Source: a virus
IMG/VR virus record: IMGVR_UViG_3300050002_000025
Location: 1 to 34,250 of that record
Reading direction: 5' to 3' (one strand)
DNA: 34,250 nucleotides
Part shown: positions 1-7,972 of the stretch, in pieces
How positions within the stretch are numbered: position 1 is the stretch's first letter
Layout of the letters: each line of letters opens with the position of its first letter
Notes under the pieces: model-generated
Databases searched by the model: none
Told to the model about the DNA's origin: nothing
Seen by the model: the letters and a program-made list of their open reading frames with translations, nothing else
Made by a program: the position numbers and the translations under genes

Positions 1-11
1 GCAGCTGTCAT
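1..11 (-). CDS. 5' end of a tail gene cut by the window edge (probably continues at 34250)
   Basis: An ATG at 11-9 follows the stop of the upstream gene (15-13) after a single base, as expected for a translationally coupled operon gene. Only Met-Thr-Ala and two bases of a fourth codon remain. If the molecule is circular, those two bases plus the base at 34250 form GCG (Ala), and the frame runs directly into the Ala/Thr-rich ORF ending at 33545, giving a protein of 238 residues. Confidence 0.55.
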
Positions 12-12
12 A

Positions 13-435
13 TCAGTCCATCGCTATTTGAGGCTGGAATTTCACGGATTCCCCTGACTTAGACAATATGAACGGCCCATTCGTGAACACTTCGAACCAT
101 ATAGCCAAGCTGTCAGGGTCTCGTTCTAGTACGTAACCGTGGACCGTTGCGATGCCAGCGGCCGGTACACCGGTGCAGTCGAACTGCAATTCCGAGTAGG
201 TAGCCGTGGTTGGCCCGTCTCCCGAGTACGTCCACCCGCCTGATGTCACGGGCAGCGCCGCATATCCGGGGAACACGGGCTCAACGAAATCGGTTTCGTC
301 GAGTGCTGCCATACCCGACGCGGTCAAACCGGAGTACATGTCGGTACCGAACAGGCGTACGGTGGCGTTCATAGACAGGTCCCAGCCGGTGCCCAGCCAC
401 TCAGCGGCGCCTTGGGATAGCAGGGTGACGGTCAC
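13..435 (-). CDS. small tail-associated protein, 140 aa
   Basis: This gene directly follows the tape measure gene on the same strand, and its GTG start overlaps the tape measure stop (GTGA). The protein is acidic, rich in Gly, Thr and aromatic residues, and looks beta-rich, with no membrane segment or Cys cluster. In siphoviruses this slot holds distal-tail or minor tail proteins, so I infer a small virion component at the tail tip. I recognise no catalytic motif or named family. The assignment rests on position. Confidence 0.7.
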   Translation of the reverse strand: MTVTLLSQGAAEWLGTGWDLSMNATVRLFGTDMYSGLTASGMAALDETDFVEPVFPGYAALPVTSGGWTYSGDGPTTATYSELQFDCTGVPAAGIATVHGYVLERDPDSLAIWFEVFTNGPFILSKSGESVKFQPQIAMD

Positions 436-2807
436 GGTACGTTCCTGCCGCGCTGGTCGATCCCGCCCCGGCGCATACCGTCCGCGATCATCCCTTTCAA
501 CTCTCGTTCGAGGACGACACCACCGTGGATGTTGACCACGATCGTCGGGCCTGCGCCGCCGGCCTCGCCGAGGAACCTCGCGGAGTCCTCGGCGGTGATG
601 ACCGTGGAGCCGGTCGGCAGGTCAACGATGTCGCCCTCGGGCACCCTGGCCAGTTCCCGGCCACGCTCGTTGACCTGGACCGGGACACCGAACCCGCCAC
701 CAGCCGCCTCGGCCACATGCCCGCCGTCCGCCCTGGGGCGGCCGGACCGGTAGTTGGTGGCCGGCACGTAGGACGACACGGTACGCACGTAGGTTGTGGC
801 GGTCCGCCCGTCGAGGGACCGGAGCCGAGCGACCAAGGTAGCGGTGCGGGACAAGGCGTTGCCTGACTCGTTGACCTTCGTGTCCACGTTGGCCGGCACC
901 CGAGCATAGGTGTTGATCAGCAGTTGCGTCTGTGCTTCGTTCGCGCCGATCTGCCCAGCGGTGGCCCGCACCTGGGATTCGGCTGCAGCCTGGGCCGACG
1001 CCAGTTCACGGCTTGATACCGAGCCGTCGCGGTTGCCCTGGGCGACATCGAACAGAGCCAGCGATATGTTCTCAAGCTGCTCCTGCGCTGAACGCCCGGC
1101 CGCGGTCTGCACGTTGAAACCATCGGTCTGGTTGAACGTCGCGCCGGTCAGTTCCTTGGTTTCCTCCGTCGCGCGGTCGACCTCTTCATAGAAGTTCCGC
1201 ATGATCTGGTCGCCGTCGAACTGAGCCGACAGGTTGCTGAACGCAGCGTCGAGCTCGGACACCGCGTCAGTGGCTTCGTTGGTAGACGCGGTGGCTTCGT
1301 CGAGCTGTTTCTCCCAAGCGGCACCGAACGCATTCCACCTGGCGATCTCGTCCGCGTCAGCCTGTACCGCAGCAGCGTTCGCCTCGTTCGCGGCGGCGTT
1401 CCGATCGGACTCTTGGGTGAGGCCGGTCAGCCAGCGCAGCGACTCGTTCGCGGTGTCCTGGAAGAACCCGTGAGCGTCGATCACCTCGGACAGGCCCCTG
1501 TCGACCATCGACCCGTACGCCGCGGTGCCCTCTTCCACGGCGCGTTGCAGCTTCTCGAATCCGGACACCGAGTTCTCAGCTGCGTCGGTGGCGTCGTCGA
1601 GCGCCGTGCCGACTTCGCCGGCGGCGTCGGCCATGGTCAGTAGTTCGAGGGAGCGTTGCGGGTCGGCTGATGATTCGATGGCGGCACCGAACAGGGTGAC
1701 TGCCATCTCGTTTCGTTTGGCCTCGTCACCCACGTTGAGGAGCGCCGCGGCGACCTCGGCCAGGGCTTCGGCGCCGCGGCCGTCAGCGATCTTGTCTTGC
1801 AGGTCCTCGAAGGACAGGCCGAGCTTCTCGATCACCGGGCGGGCCCTACCGGCACCGTCGGTCATCTCGATGTTGAATTCCTCGAACAGCTCGGCGGCCC
1901 GGTCGACGTTGGTCACCAAGCCCTCTTTGACCATGGTCCCGATGAGGTTGAACGCAGTCGATCCGTCGACACCGAGCTTCCCGAACACCGGGGAGAACTC
2001 GTTCATGACAGACAGGATCTCGCCGATGTCGAGCTGGTATTTCTGGGCGGCGTCGGCGATCTGAGCGAACGCGGTCACGGTGTCCGGTGCCAGGCCGTTG
2101 GTCACCAGGTCGCGGGCGACCTCGATCGATTCGCGCATGTCGAGCTTGAACACCGAAGCGAGCGCTTCAGCCGACCGCGTCGCTTGTTCAAGATTGAACG
2201 AAGCGTCGAGATCCTGGAAGGTGTTCTGCAGCAACAGGGCGCTTTCGCGGACGTCGGCCAGGCCCTCACCGAAACCGGCGGACCAAGCCGCGCCGGCGGC
2301 CTGGCCTACGGTGGCCATACCCTGCTCGTCGAGCCCGGAGCGGACAGATTCGACCATGGCGTTACGCCGGGCGTTCATCCCCCTCTCGAGCCCAGTCGCG
2401 ATCTGCTCGCCGAACGCCAAACCGATGGCGGCACCAGCGGCACCGATCGGGCCCGCAGCGCCACCAAGGATCGACTGCAGGCCACCGCCAACCGACGAGC
2501 CGATCTGGTTGAAATCCAGGTCCCCCATCGCCTGGCCCATGACATCAGACGCCTTGTCGCCCGCTTGTTTGGCGGCCGGGACGATCCGGTCCTCGAACCG
2601 GGGTGGTGGGATGTCTTCGAGTTTCCGGCCGATCTTGGCGCCGACACCATCAAACGCACGCTCGGACCGCTGGGCGGCCTGGTCCATCTCTTGGGCGATG
2701 GCCTGCCCAGCCCGGGCGGCGTCAGCTTTCAGATCGGCGGCGACCTTGGCCATACCGCCACCGGTCTGAGTGACCTCTACCTCGATCTCGATCTTCGAGC
2801 CGGTCAC
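432..2807 (-). CDS. tail tape measure protein, 791 aa
   Basis: This is the longest ORF in the tail region and lies straight after the frameshifted chaperone pair, the classic position of the tape measure, which sets tail length and is ejected during infection. The N-terminal 90 residues are Ala/Lys/Asp-rich and helical. A Gly/Ala hydrophobic stretch at about residues 108-135 resembles the membrane-active segment of tape measures. Long Ala/Glu-rich helical regions fill the middle. A Gly-rich C-terminus contains VNERGRELARVPEGD, typical of actinophage tape measures. The start is GTG and overlaps the chaperone extension stop (GTGA). Confidence 0.93.
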   Translation of the reverse strand: MTGSKIEIEVEVTQTGGGMAKVAADLKADAARAGQAIAQEMDQAAQRSERAFDGVGAKIGRKLEDIPPPRFEDRIVPAAKQAGDKASDVMGQAMGDLDFNQIGSSVGGGLQSILGGAAGPIGAAGAAIGLAFGEQIATGLERGMNARRNAMVESVRSGLDEQGMATVGQAAGAAWSAGFGEGLADVRESALLLQNTFQDLDASFNLEQATRSAEALASVFKLDMRESIEVARDLVTNGLAPDTVTAFAQIADAAQKYQLDIGEILSVMNEFSPVFGKLGVDGSTAFNLIGTMVKEGLVTNVDRAAELFEEFNIEMTDGAGRARPVIEKLGLSFEDLQDKIADGRGAEALAEVAAALLNVGDEAKRNEMAVTLFGAAIESSADPQRSLELLTMADAAGEVGTALDDATDAAENSVSGFEKLQRAVEEGTAAYGSMVDRGLSEVIDAHGFFQDTANESLRWLTGLTQESDRNAAANEANAAAVQADADEIARWNAFGAAWEKQLDEATASTNEATDAVSELDAAFSNLSAQFDGDQIMRNFYEEVDRATEETKELTGATFNQTDGFNVQTAAGRSAQEQLENISLALFDVAQGNRDGSVSSRELASAQAAAESQVRATAGQIGANEAQTQLLINTYARVPANVDTKVNESGNALSRTATLVARLRSLDGRTATTYVRTVSSYVPATNYRSGRPRADGGHVAEAAGGGFGVPVQVNERGRELARVPEGDIVDLPTGSTVITAEDSARFLGEAGGAGPTIVVNIHGGVVLERELKGMIADGMRRGGIDQRGRNVP

Positions 2808-3327
2808 CGTGTCACCGCCTGGACCGTGAGCCCGGCCGCGCCGAGCACGGCCGCGTCATCAGCCAGAATGTCGGCCATCGAGCGGCCAGTGCGGGCCATC
2901 ACATGAGTCAGCGCGGTCATGGCGTTGTCGTCCAGCTCTACAGGGCTTCCATCGCCACAGCCCCGTTCGTGGCCGGCTGGTCCACCGGCGGCTGGACGAA
3001 AGGGATGTCCCGCACGATCCGGGACGACCCTTGCATCCACCCGTCAGCGAATGACAGCATCAGCGACGAATCAACCGCAGCCAGCACCGCAGCAACAGCG
3101 TCAGCGTCGTCGGCCTTGGGTGCAGGGATCTTGGCGTCGTCGGCCGTTTCGAGATTCCAGTCGAGCAGGTGCTCGAAGAACGCTGCGATGACGTCCCTGT
3201 CTCGCCGAGCTGACACGGTAGCCAGGTAGGTGGCGGCGCTGGCCGCTTCGGCTCGGGCCTCGGCACCATCGAACTCGGTGCCACGCAAACGGATCTTGAC
3301 GATCCTGGGACCTACTCGATACCCCAT
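2804..3327 (-). CDS. tail assembly chaperone, long form made by -1 frameshift (gpGT type), about 174 aa
   Basis: The frame that is -1 relative to the short chaperone gene stays open from upstream of its end to 2804, where it overlaps the tape measure start. A heptamer C CCT TTC (3004 down to 2998), in the correct X XXY YYZ phase of the upstream frame, would move ribosomes into it after residue 110 and add about 64 residues. Lambda gpG/gpGT and many siphoviruses make their two chaperones this way just before the tape measure. A separate start at an internal ATG (2920) is possible but has no clear ribosome binding site. Confidence 0.72.
2938..3327 (-). CDS. tail assembly chaperone, short form (gpG type), 129 aa
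   Basis: A small acidic, helical protein lies between the tail tube gene at 3329 and the tape measure gene. This size and position match the gpG-type chaperone, which binds tape measure and tube subunits during tail assembly and is not part of the virion. The start ATG lies one base after the preceding gene's stop. The ORF ends 60 bases past a CCCTTTC slippery site that would produce the long form. Sequence similarity to named chaperones is not obvious by eye, so synteny carries the call. Confidence 0.78.
   Translation of the reverse strand: MGYRVGPRIVKIRLRGTEFDGAEARAEAASAATYLATVSARRDRDVIAAFFEHLLDWNLETADDAKIPAPKADDADAVAAVLAAVDSSLMLSFADGWMQGSSRIVRDIPFVQPPVDQPATNGAVAMEAL
2998..3004 (-). other. 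-1 ribosomal frameshift slippery heptamer CCCTTTC
   Basis: Read on the minus strand, codons ATC CCT TTC contain C CCT TTC, a canonical X XXY YYZ heptamer in the frame of the short chaperone. Slipping back one base re-pairs the two tRNAs with CCC and TTT and enters the frame that runs to 2804. I did not establish a downstream pseudoknot by eye. Confidence 0.72.
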
Positions 3328-3328
3328 A

Positions 3329-3736
3329 TCAGGCCCACGTCGGCACGGTGCCGTCCTGCAGGACAGCCGACACAGCGAACGTGAACTCGCCGGATTGGGT
3401 GCGGCTGGTGTTCACCGACGACAGGTTCGACTCTGACGGCAACGTCTGACCGGAGTGGGTGCGGGTGATCGTCCGAGGACCCGACGTGGACCCGACGGTC
3501 TTGAGGACGTCGAACGAGGAGTTGGCTGCATCGTCGAACAGGACGCTGAACGAGTCTTGCAGGTCAGCAATGAGCGGGAGAGTGGCCCGGGCTGACAGGT
3601 CGAGGGTGGTGATGTCCTGGATACCTACGGTCGTGTTGAACGACGCCTGGGTGAGGCGATCGGCGAGGTTCCGTGCGACGCCGCCGGCGTCGTCGACCGC
3701 GTAGGTGGTCCACCCGATCCCGGATTCAATGGCCAT
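3329..3736 (-). CDS. tail tube-like protein, 135 aa
   Basis: The protein has the pattern of short actinophage tail tube proteins: a segment resembling IQDITTLDLSARATLPLIAD, then a phrase about an Asp/Ala-containing insert (LFDDAANSSFDVL), then a C-terminal beta region ending SGEFTFAVSAVLQDGTVPTWA-like. It lies directly before the chaperone pair, the normal tail tube position. A clear Shine-Dalgarno (AGAAGGGA) precedes the ATG. A second, longer tube-like protein lies upstream at 4469-5224, so which forms the main tube is open. Confidence 0.72.
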   Translation of the reverse strand: MAIESGIGWTTYAVDDAGGVARNLADRLTQASFNTTVGIQDITTLDLSARATLPLIADLQDSFSVLFDDAANSSFDVLKTVGSTSGPRTITRTHSGQTLPSESNLSSVNTSRTQSGEFTFAVSAVLQDGTVPTWA

Positions 3737-3750
3737 GCTTGTGTTCCCTT

Positions 3751-4242
3751 CTAACGGTTGATGGCGTCAGCCATCCGGTTCCATGATTCAGCGGCGTGTT
3801 CAGCCCAATCTCCGGGCCGGTTGTGTACTCGCAGGATCTCGCCTGGCCGGCCGGCCCGGTTGATCTGGCCGGCGACCTGGCCGACCTTCCCGGCCGCCAC
3901 AACATGCAGCATCGGTCTGGTCTTGCGGCGGTGCGGACCGCACCCCATGACTGGTTGGGCCCGCTGATCACGGCCATCACAGAAACACGGGGTGCCCGGC
4001 GGGAACACGAACACAGTCACACCGGCGTCGTCGCGGTGTTCGGTCCACCCTCGACGCAACGTGACACGCCGAATGTAGTCGGCCCGCAGCGCGCCGAGCC
4101 GTAGGGATTCGTCAAGCAGAACCTTGAACCCGTTCGCTCGTTTCTCGCAGCCGGCCTGCTCGCAGGTGATCGACTCCCAATGCACGCCCTGCGTCGCGAT
4201 CGTCGAGAACGTCTGCCAGTTCCGGCCGGTCGCCTGGATCAT
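3751..4242 (-). CDS. conserved phage protein of unknown function, 163 aa
   Basis: The protein begins with an aromatic region containing TCEQAGCEKRANGF, then a basic segment ending in FPPGTPCFC, and a His/Arg-rich C-terminus with a WAEHAAESWNRMADAI helix. The Cys pairs (near residues 27, 32, 91 and 93) suggest metal binding. I recall similar proteins in Streptomyces-type phage tail regions, where no function is established. The gene sits between two tail tube-like genes and overlaps the start of its upstream neighbour's stop by the 4-base ATGA arrangement. A tail assembly or minor virion role is only inferred. Confidence 0.75.
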   Translation of the reverse strand: MIQATGRNWQTFSTIATQGVHWESITCEQAGCEKRANGFKVLLDESLRLGALRADYIRRVTLRRGWTEHRDDAGVTVFVFPPGTPCFCDGRDQRAQPVMGCGPHRRKTRPMLHVVAAGKVGQVAGQINRAGRPGEILRVHNRPGDWAEHAAESWNRMADAINR

Positions 4243-4469
4243 GAGAAAGCCCGCTCTGTGTCGTGCCAGACCGTGCGGGTGAAGGTCGTCACCGGGGCAC
4301 CATCGACGGTCACCGGTAGCCGCCGCTCGCCGACGGGAGCGTCGACCAAGGCGACCTGTAGCGGATGGTGGCGGTACATGATCCAGTCGCCGACCTTGGT
4401 GTCAGGATCCTGCTCGACTCGCTCGAACTCTTCGGGTGTGTCGACGTAGTAGACGCGGTCAATGGTCAT
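4239..4469 (-). CDS. hypothetical tail-region protein, 76 aa
   Basis: A small acidic protein starts MTIDRVYYVDTPEEFER and contains a GDWIMYRHHP strand-like segment, probably a compact beta fold. The ATG at 4469 overlaps the stop of the tail tube-like gene (ATGA), and its stop overlaps the next ATG, so it is coupled on both sides. A longer in-frame start exists upstream but would run into the preceding gene. I recognise no family. Confidence 0.72.
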   Translation of the reverse strand: MTIDRVYYVDTPEEFERVEQDPDTKVGDWIMYRHHPLQVALVDAPVGERRLPVTVDGAPVTTFTRTVWHDTERAFS

Positions 4470-5224
4470 CAGAACACCGTGTTTGCGTGGTTGCGGACAA
4501 CGACAACCGCGAGCCCGACCGCCGAGTAGGTGCCGGCCAGGTCGACCCGTAGCCATTCCTTCACGTTCTCGGTGCGGCTGGTCTGGATCCGCTCGAACGT
4601 CGGTCCGGTCACCGTCGTGAACGCAGCACCGGTCACCGCCGCGTACGGATCGACCGCGGCGTCATCGTCGGAATCTTCGATAGTGACCGTCACGCTGGTG
4701 CCGGTGAACGAGAACACATGCAAGTACGCCTGCAGACCGAAATCGGTGGCCGCTCCGGCCCCGTCGTCGAACCCGGTGAGCGCTTCGGCCCCGGTCGAGC
4801 TGGCCTCTCCGGCGGTCAGGAGGTGCCCGAGCTCGAGACCGTAGCCGTTCCCGACGGTCGACGCCTGCAGGGTCAAGTCGCCGTCCTTGGACAGGACGTA
4901 GTTGAGTGTCTCCTGTATGCCCAGGCACGACAACGCGGGAGCGCCGAGGGTGGCCCGGTGAGCGTAGGTCAGCAACCGGTCGGCTGATGACGCCGGGAAA
5001 TCAGTCAGGGCGTCATGTGACTTGCCGGCGGCGTCGTCGAACGCCGACGTGAGCCCGATCGCTCCGCCCCGTTTCGCGTCGACACGTCGGACGGCCTCGT
5101 CTTCGATGGTGGTCTTGATCAGCTGCGCGACCGACAGTTCCATGCGGGACAGCTGAGCGATGTTGTCGCCGAGCGAGAACTCATCGAGCCAACCACGGGC
5201 ACTGACACCGGACTGGATCGTCAT
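4469..5224 (-). CDS. major tail protein-like (tail tube family), 251 aa
   Basis: It contains the landmarks of a family common in actinophage tails: an acidic insert sentence (AFDDAAGKSHDALTDF), a central NGYGLELGHLLTAG segment, then DFGLQAYLHVFSFTGTSVTV and a C-terminal LRVDLAGTYSAVGLAVVVV strand region. The family is usually annotated as major tail protein. It lies right after the tail terminator gene, the standard position. Start and stop overlap the neighbours by four bases. It shares the general tube theme with the 135-aa protein at 3329-3736. Confidence 0.75.
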   Translation of the reverse strand: MTIQSGVSARGWLDEFSLGDNIAQLSRMELSVAQLIKTTIEDEAVRRVDAKRGGAIGLTSAFDDAAGKSHDALTDFPASSADRLLTYAHRATLGAPALSCLGIQETLNYVLSKDGDLTLQASTVGNGYGLELGHLLTAGEASSTGAEALTGFDDGAGAATDFGLQAYLHVFSFTGTSVTVTIEDSDDDAAVDPYAAVTGAAFTTVTGPTFERIQTSRTENVKEWLRVDLAGTYSAVGLAVVVVRNHANTVF

Positions 5225-5709
5225 CTCGTTGTCTCCAATGCATTCCAGGCCACAAACCCAGCCGTGATCGTGGCAGTACGAAACTTCGTTTGGTCCCAGT
5301 CGAGATACCCGGTCGACCAGCGGACACGCTCACCCGAATGACCAGCCGGATCGAGCTCGACCGCGTCGCCGTACCCGATCGGCGCCATGAGCGCGGCGAG
5401 GGCGGTGTCTCGGGCGTCGGTCAACGCCGGGTCGATCTGCTCCGACTCGGTCTCGGACGGCCGGTCACCGTCAAGCGGCACGGCTTTCATGAAGTGGATG
5501 GTCATGGCCTGCCACACATGGGCACCGGTGAGGCTGGTGCCGGTCACGAACCCGTCGTTGGGTACCACAATCCCGTAGATCTTGGACCGCTCGGTGGGTG
5601 CCTTGCCTGCTTCGTAGCCTTGGACTCCGCCGGTGCAGACACCGGTGGATCTGATCCGGTCGATCAGTTTCCGGCGGACAACCCGGATGTGTTGTTCCAA
5701 GGTTGTCAT
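5221..5709 (-). CDS. tail terminator / tail completion protein, 162 aa
   Basis: A small mixed alpha/beta protein starts with a helix (LEQHIRVVRRKLIDRIR) and continues with short strands and the phrase HVWQAMTIHFMKAVPL. The order connector, neck protein, this gene, tail tube matches the tail terminator slot, the protein that caps the tube and joins it to the head. Its sequence is not strongly diagnostic. The ATG overlaps the upstream stop (ATGA). Confidence 0.65.
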   Translation of the reverse strand: MTTLEQHIRVVRRKLIDRIRSTGVCTGGVQGYEAGKAPTERSKIYGIVVPNDGFVTGTSLTGAHVWQAMTIHFMKAVPLDGDRPSETESEQIDPALTDARDTALAALMAPIGYGDAVELDPAGHSGERVRWSTGYLDWDQTKFRTATITAGFVAWNALETTR

Positions 5710-6092
5710 CGCAACCTGTCCAGCGTGGGCTGTAGGTACTGGGCGAACCTGGCGTGGGCGTAGGTCGCGAATCGGAGCCTCGCGTCTCGGAACACCCCGT
5801 ACCCCTTGAATCTCGTGGTCTGGTTCCGGCGGCTGGTGCCTTCCAGCCAGGCGACGTAGGGGAGCCGGCCGGGTAGGACCTTGAACCGGGTCGCTGTGAT
5901 CTCGGTGTGGATCCCACCGCGGTACCGGCCGGTCGGGTTCTTGAACTGGCCAGTACCCTGCTCGACCTCACGTTTCGCGTCGTCCATGAGTCGTTCACCA
6001 GCATCGGTGATGCCCTCGGCGAGGATCCGAGCAGCGGACCCGTCAAACATCGGCCCGGTCATCTTCAACGTGGTGGTCACGCTGATAGTCAT
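5706..6092 (-). CDS. HK97 gp10-like neck protein, 128 aa
   Basis: The protein has an N-terminal beta region, a helix (DAGERLMDDAKREVEQG), and the phrase GQFKNPTGRYRGGIHTEI followed by a YVAWLEGTSRRN stretch and a C-terminal helix. This is the pattern of gp10-like head-tail joining proteins. It lies between the connector and tail terminator genes. I chose the ATG at 6092, which overlaps the connector stop, because the upstream extension is Arg/Pro-rich shadow sequence of the neighbour. Confidence 0.75.
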   Translation of the reverse strand: MTISVTTTLKMTGPMFDGSAARILAEGITDAGERLMDDAKREVEQGTGQFKNPTGRYRGGIHTEITATRFKVLPGRLPYVAWLEGTSRRNQTTRFKGYGVFRDARLRFATYAHARFAQYLQPTLDRLR

Positions 6093-7159
6093 TGCCGGCC
6101 CCCGGCCGCGGTGACCCGGCCGCGCTGGCCGAACTGCAGCTTGACGTCCTTGCGGAGGTCTTTGAGGCCGGCGCCTCGTGCTTCTCGCTCGTTCTCGCCC
6201 GACCCGACCGTGCGGGCCCACGCCGCCCGCTCCTGGGCGATCGAGACCTCAGCGACCGCTATGTTCAGCATCTCCACCGGCGACGGTGCAGCGTGGCGGG
6301 AGACCGTAGCTGCGTCCGAGTGGGTAGCAGCGGTGGTGCCGAGCGCGCCACGGGTGACGGTGAGGGCACGGCGTGCCCAGATGTCGTCACCGATCGAGTG
6401 GGCGGCGATCACCGACGCGTCGGCCGACCGGTCGACATAGAGGGTGTTGCCGACAATGTCGGTGATGAGGAACCGTTCCCGGTTGATCCGGAGCCATTCA
6501 CCGGCCGTGTAGGTGCCGCCGTCGGTGACGGGTATGGCGGTGTCGGTGGCGTCGACCGCGAGCGCTGCAGTCAGATCATCGGTGGTGTCAACCCACCTGG
6601 TGGCCTCGACCAAGACGTATTCGGTACCGAGTTTGAGGGCGTCACCGGCGGCGACACCAGCACCGTTGTCGACGTTGATCGTCGTGGCGCCGGGGTTGAC
6701 GATCGCTCCGTCCAAGCCAGCAACCGTGGCCAGGGTCTCGTTGTGACCGTAGAGGCCGGTGATCGAGATGGCTTGCTGAGTGCCGCCCGACCCGGCGGAG
6801 AACGGCCGGTAATCGGCTGTGCCGGTCTCGTCCGGTTCGATCCACCGGTACGGCGGCCCGTCGTCGGGTCGGAGCAGGAACGCGGTGAACGCGGCGCCGC
6901 CCACAGACATCGAGGTGACGGATAGTAGCTCGTTGTCGTCGAGCCAGAGGCGGTTGGATTGGCCTCTACCGGTCGGGTCGGGCCAGTCGAACGTGCGGGT
7001 GTCGAGGGTGGGGTAGAAGTGCCGGCCGCCGCAGAGTCCTTCGATTTGGCGGGCGCCGCTGGACAGGTGGCGGAGCATGCCCGCTTCGGCGGTCGGGGTC
7101 ATGGGGATGTCTGTCGCCGCGGCGAGCGTGGCGACTGATGCGTAGGTCGGTGCGTCCAT
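6089..7159 (-). CDS. head-tail connector protein with beta-repeat insertion, 356 aa
   Basis: The N-terminus (TYASVATLAAATDIP) and C-terminus (HAAPSPVEMLNIAVAEVSIA then a Lys/Arg helix) match gp6-type head-tail connectors that dock below the portal. The protein is much longer than the usual 100-200 residues because the middle holds at least two beta modules with NVDNGAGVAAGDALKLGTEY and VTDGGTYTAGEWLRINRERF, which resemble each other and may be surface-exposed. The start at 7159 is the first ATG downstream of the leftward promoter at 7199-7227. The region upstream in this frame is promoter DNA, not gene. Confidence 0.75.
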   Translation of the reverse strand: MDAPTYASVATLAAATDIPMTPTAEAGMLRHLSSGARQIEGLCGGRHFYPTLDTRTFDWPDPTGRGQSNRLWLDDNELLSVTSMSVGGAAFTAFLLRPDDGPPYRWIEPDETGTADYRPFSAGSGGTQQAISITGLYGHNETLATVAGLDGAIVNPGATTINVDNGAGVAAGDALKLGTEYVLVEATRWVDTTDDLTAALAVDATDTAIPVTDGGTYTAGEWLRINRERFLITDIVGNTLYVDRSADASVIAAHSIGDDIWARRALTVTRGALGTTAATHSDAATVSRHAAPSPVEMLNIAVAEVSIAQERAAWARTVGSGENEREARGAGLKDLRKDVKLQFGQRGRVTAAGGRQ

Positions 7160-7198
7160 CCTGCTTCCCGGTGGCCGACGGCTCTGGTTGTCCCCTCG

Positions 7199-7227
7199 AA
7201 CATACCACGTGTATCTGTGTCGGACCC
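7199..7227 (-). promoter_or_regulatory. leftward promoter of the head-tail/tail operon
   Basis: On the minus strand, AGATACACGTGGTATGTT carries a -10 TATGTT (7204 down to 7199). Eighteen bases are identical to the promoter of the protease-capsid operon near 14404-14421. The -35 is poor (about 7227-7222), so the CACGTG block may bind an activator. Predicted transcription starts near 7192, leaving a 5' leader of about 33 bases before the ATG at 7159. It is back to back with a rightward promoter. Confidence 0.7.
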
Positions 7228-7228
7228 A

Positions 7229-7257
7229 TTGACGGCCATACAACGCCGTTGTATTGT
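7229..7257 (+). promoter_or_regulatory. rightward promoter with 17-bp palindromic operator in the spacer
   Basis: TTGACG (7229-7234), a 17-bp spacer and TATTGT (7252-7257) form a near-consensus sigma-70-type promoter. The perfect palindrome ATACAACGCCGTTGTAT occupies 7238-7254, filling the spacer and overlapping the -10. A protein bound there would block RNA polymerase. The same layout recurs at 8338-8366. The promoter drives the gene at 7294. Confidence 0.85.
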
Positions 7258-7293
7258 TGCAGGTAGGGGAACCAGCAACACGAGGACAACGAC

Positions 7294-7701
7294 ATGAGTA
7301 TCGACACCGACCACTACCGCCAGCTCGCCGACGGCATCCACGTCCCAGGCGACACCATCGACCTGATCGCCGAACGCTACCGGACACCAATGGCAGCCAC
7401 CTACCGCTACCTCGCCGCGGTGACCGACGACGAATGGGCAGCAGCGCAGAACCTCTACCTCGCCGCACTAGCAGAGTGGGGCACCGGAGACGAACGAACC
7501 AGCGAAGCTGCACGCCGCTACATCCTCGAATGCGACGAGACTGAGCATGCTTGGCGGCGGCTAACCCGGTCCCAGCGAGGGAACCTGATCGCTGCGCACC
7601 GGCTCGGTGATCTCTGCCCAGAGCACATGGTCGCCATGTGCCATGACACCGTCGCCGTGCACGGCGACCAGGATTACTGCCCGATCTGTGATCGAGGCTG
7701 A
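7294..7701 (+). CDS. hypothetical protein with C-terminal Cys cluster, 135 aa
   Basis: This is the first gene of a rightward cassette inside the leftward structural region. The protein is largely helical, with ERYRTPMAATYRYLAAV and an Ala-rich middle. It ends in a Cys/His cluster (LCPEHMVAMC, then YCPICDRG) that probably binds zinc. The ATG follows a GAGGACAACGAC block shared by several rightward genes. A strong hairpin follows the stop, so it may be transcribed mostly alone. Function is unknown; its controlled promoter suggests early or regulated expression. Confidence 0.75.
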   Translation: MSIDTDHYRQLADGIHVPGDTIDLIAERYRTPMAATYRYLAAVTDDEWAAAQNLYLAALAEWGTGDERTSEAARRYILECDETEHAWRRLTRSQRGNLIAAHRLGDLCPEHMVAMCHDTVAVHGDQDYCPICDRG

Positions 7702-7708
7702 ACGGCCC

Positions 7709-7740
7709 GGGCCGAGCGGACAACACCACCCGCTCGGCCC
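7709..7740 (+). terminator. hairpin terminator or attenuator after the 7294 gene
   Basis: An 11-bp perfect GC-rich stem (GGGCCGAGCGG, 7709-7719, pairing with 7730-7740) has a 10-base loop and starts 7 bases after the stop codon. There is no T run, which is usual in high-GC phages. The downstream genes of the cassette would depend on read-through or another promoter. Confidence 0.75.
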
Positions 7741-7768
7741 CAACACACCCAACTACCGAAAGACGACG

Positions 7769-7972
7769 ATGACTGAACTGATCGAGCCTACACGGCCGTC
7801 CGATGTCGAGTTGCGGCACATGGCCGACTACATACTGGCATCCGCCATCATCACAGCCGAGCATCAATCGGTGCACCACCCGCGGCCCGTGGAACGAGCC
7901 CGGTGGCGGCGCACATACGACACCGCCGTAGCCATAGCTGATAGCCGGCTCAAGCGGTCAGGTGTCCGGTGA
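7769..7972 (+). CDS. hypothetical protein, 67 aa
   Basis: A small helical, His/Arg-containing protein starts MTELIEPTRPSDVELRH at an ATG preceded by GAAAGACGACG. Its stop overlaps the ATG of the 30-residue membrane peptide (ATGA). It belongs to the cassette that also encodes the HigA-like regulator. I recognise no domain. Confidence 0.65.
   Translation: MTELIEPTRPSDVELRHMADYILASAIITAEHQSVHHPRPVERARWRRTYDTAVAIADSRLKRSGVR

Noticed and set aside
1797-2906. Long plus-strand ORF (369 codons) opposite the tape measure gene
   Set aside because: It is the antisense of the tape measure reading frame, with Arg/Gly/Val-rich composition and no start signal. High-GC genes produce such shadows.
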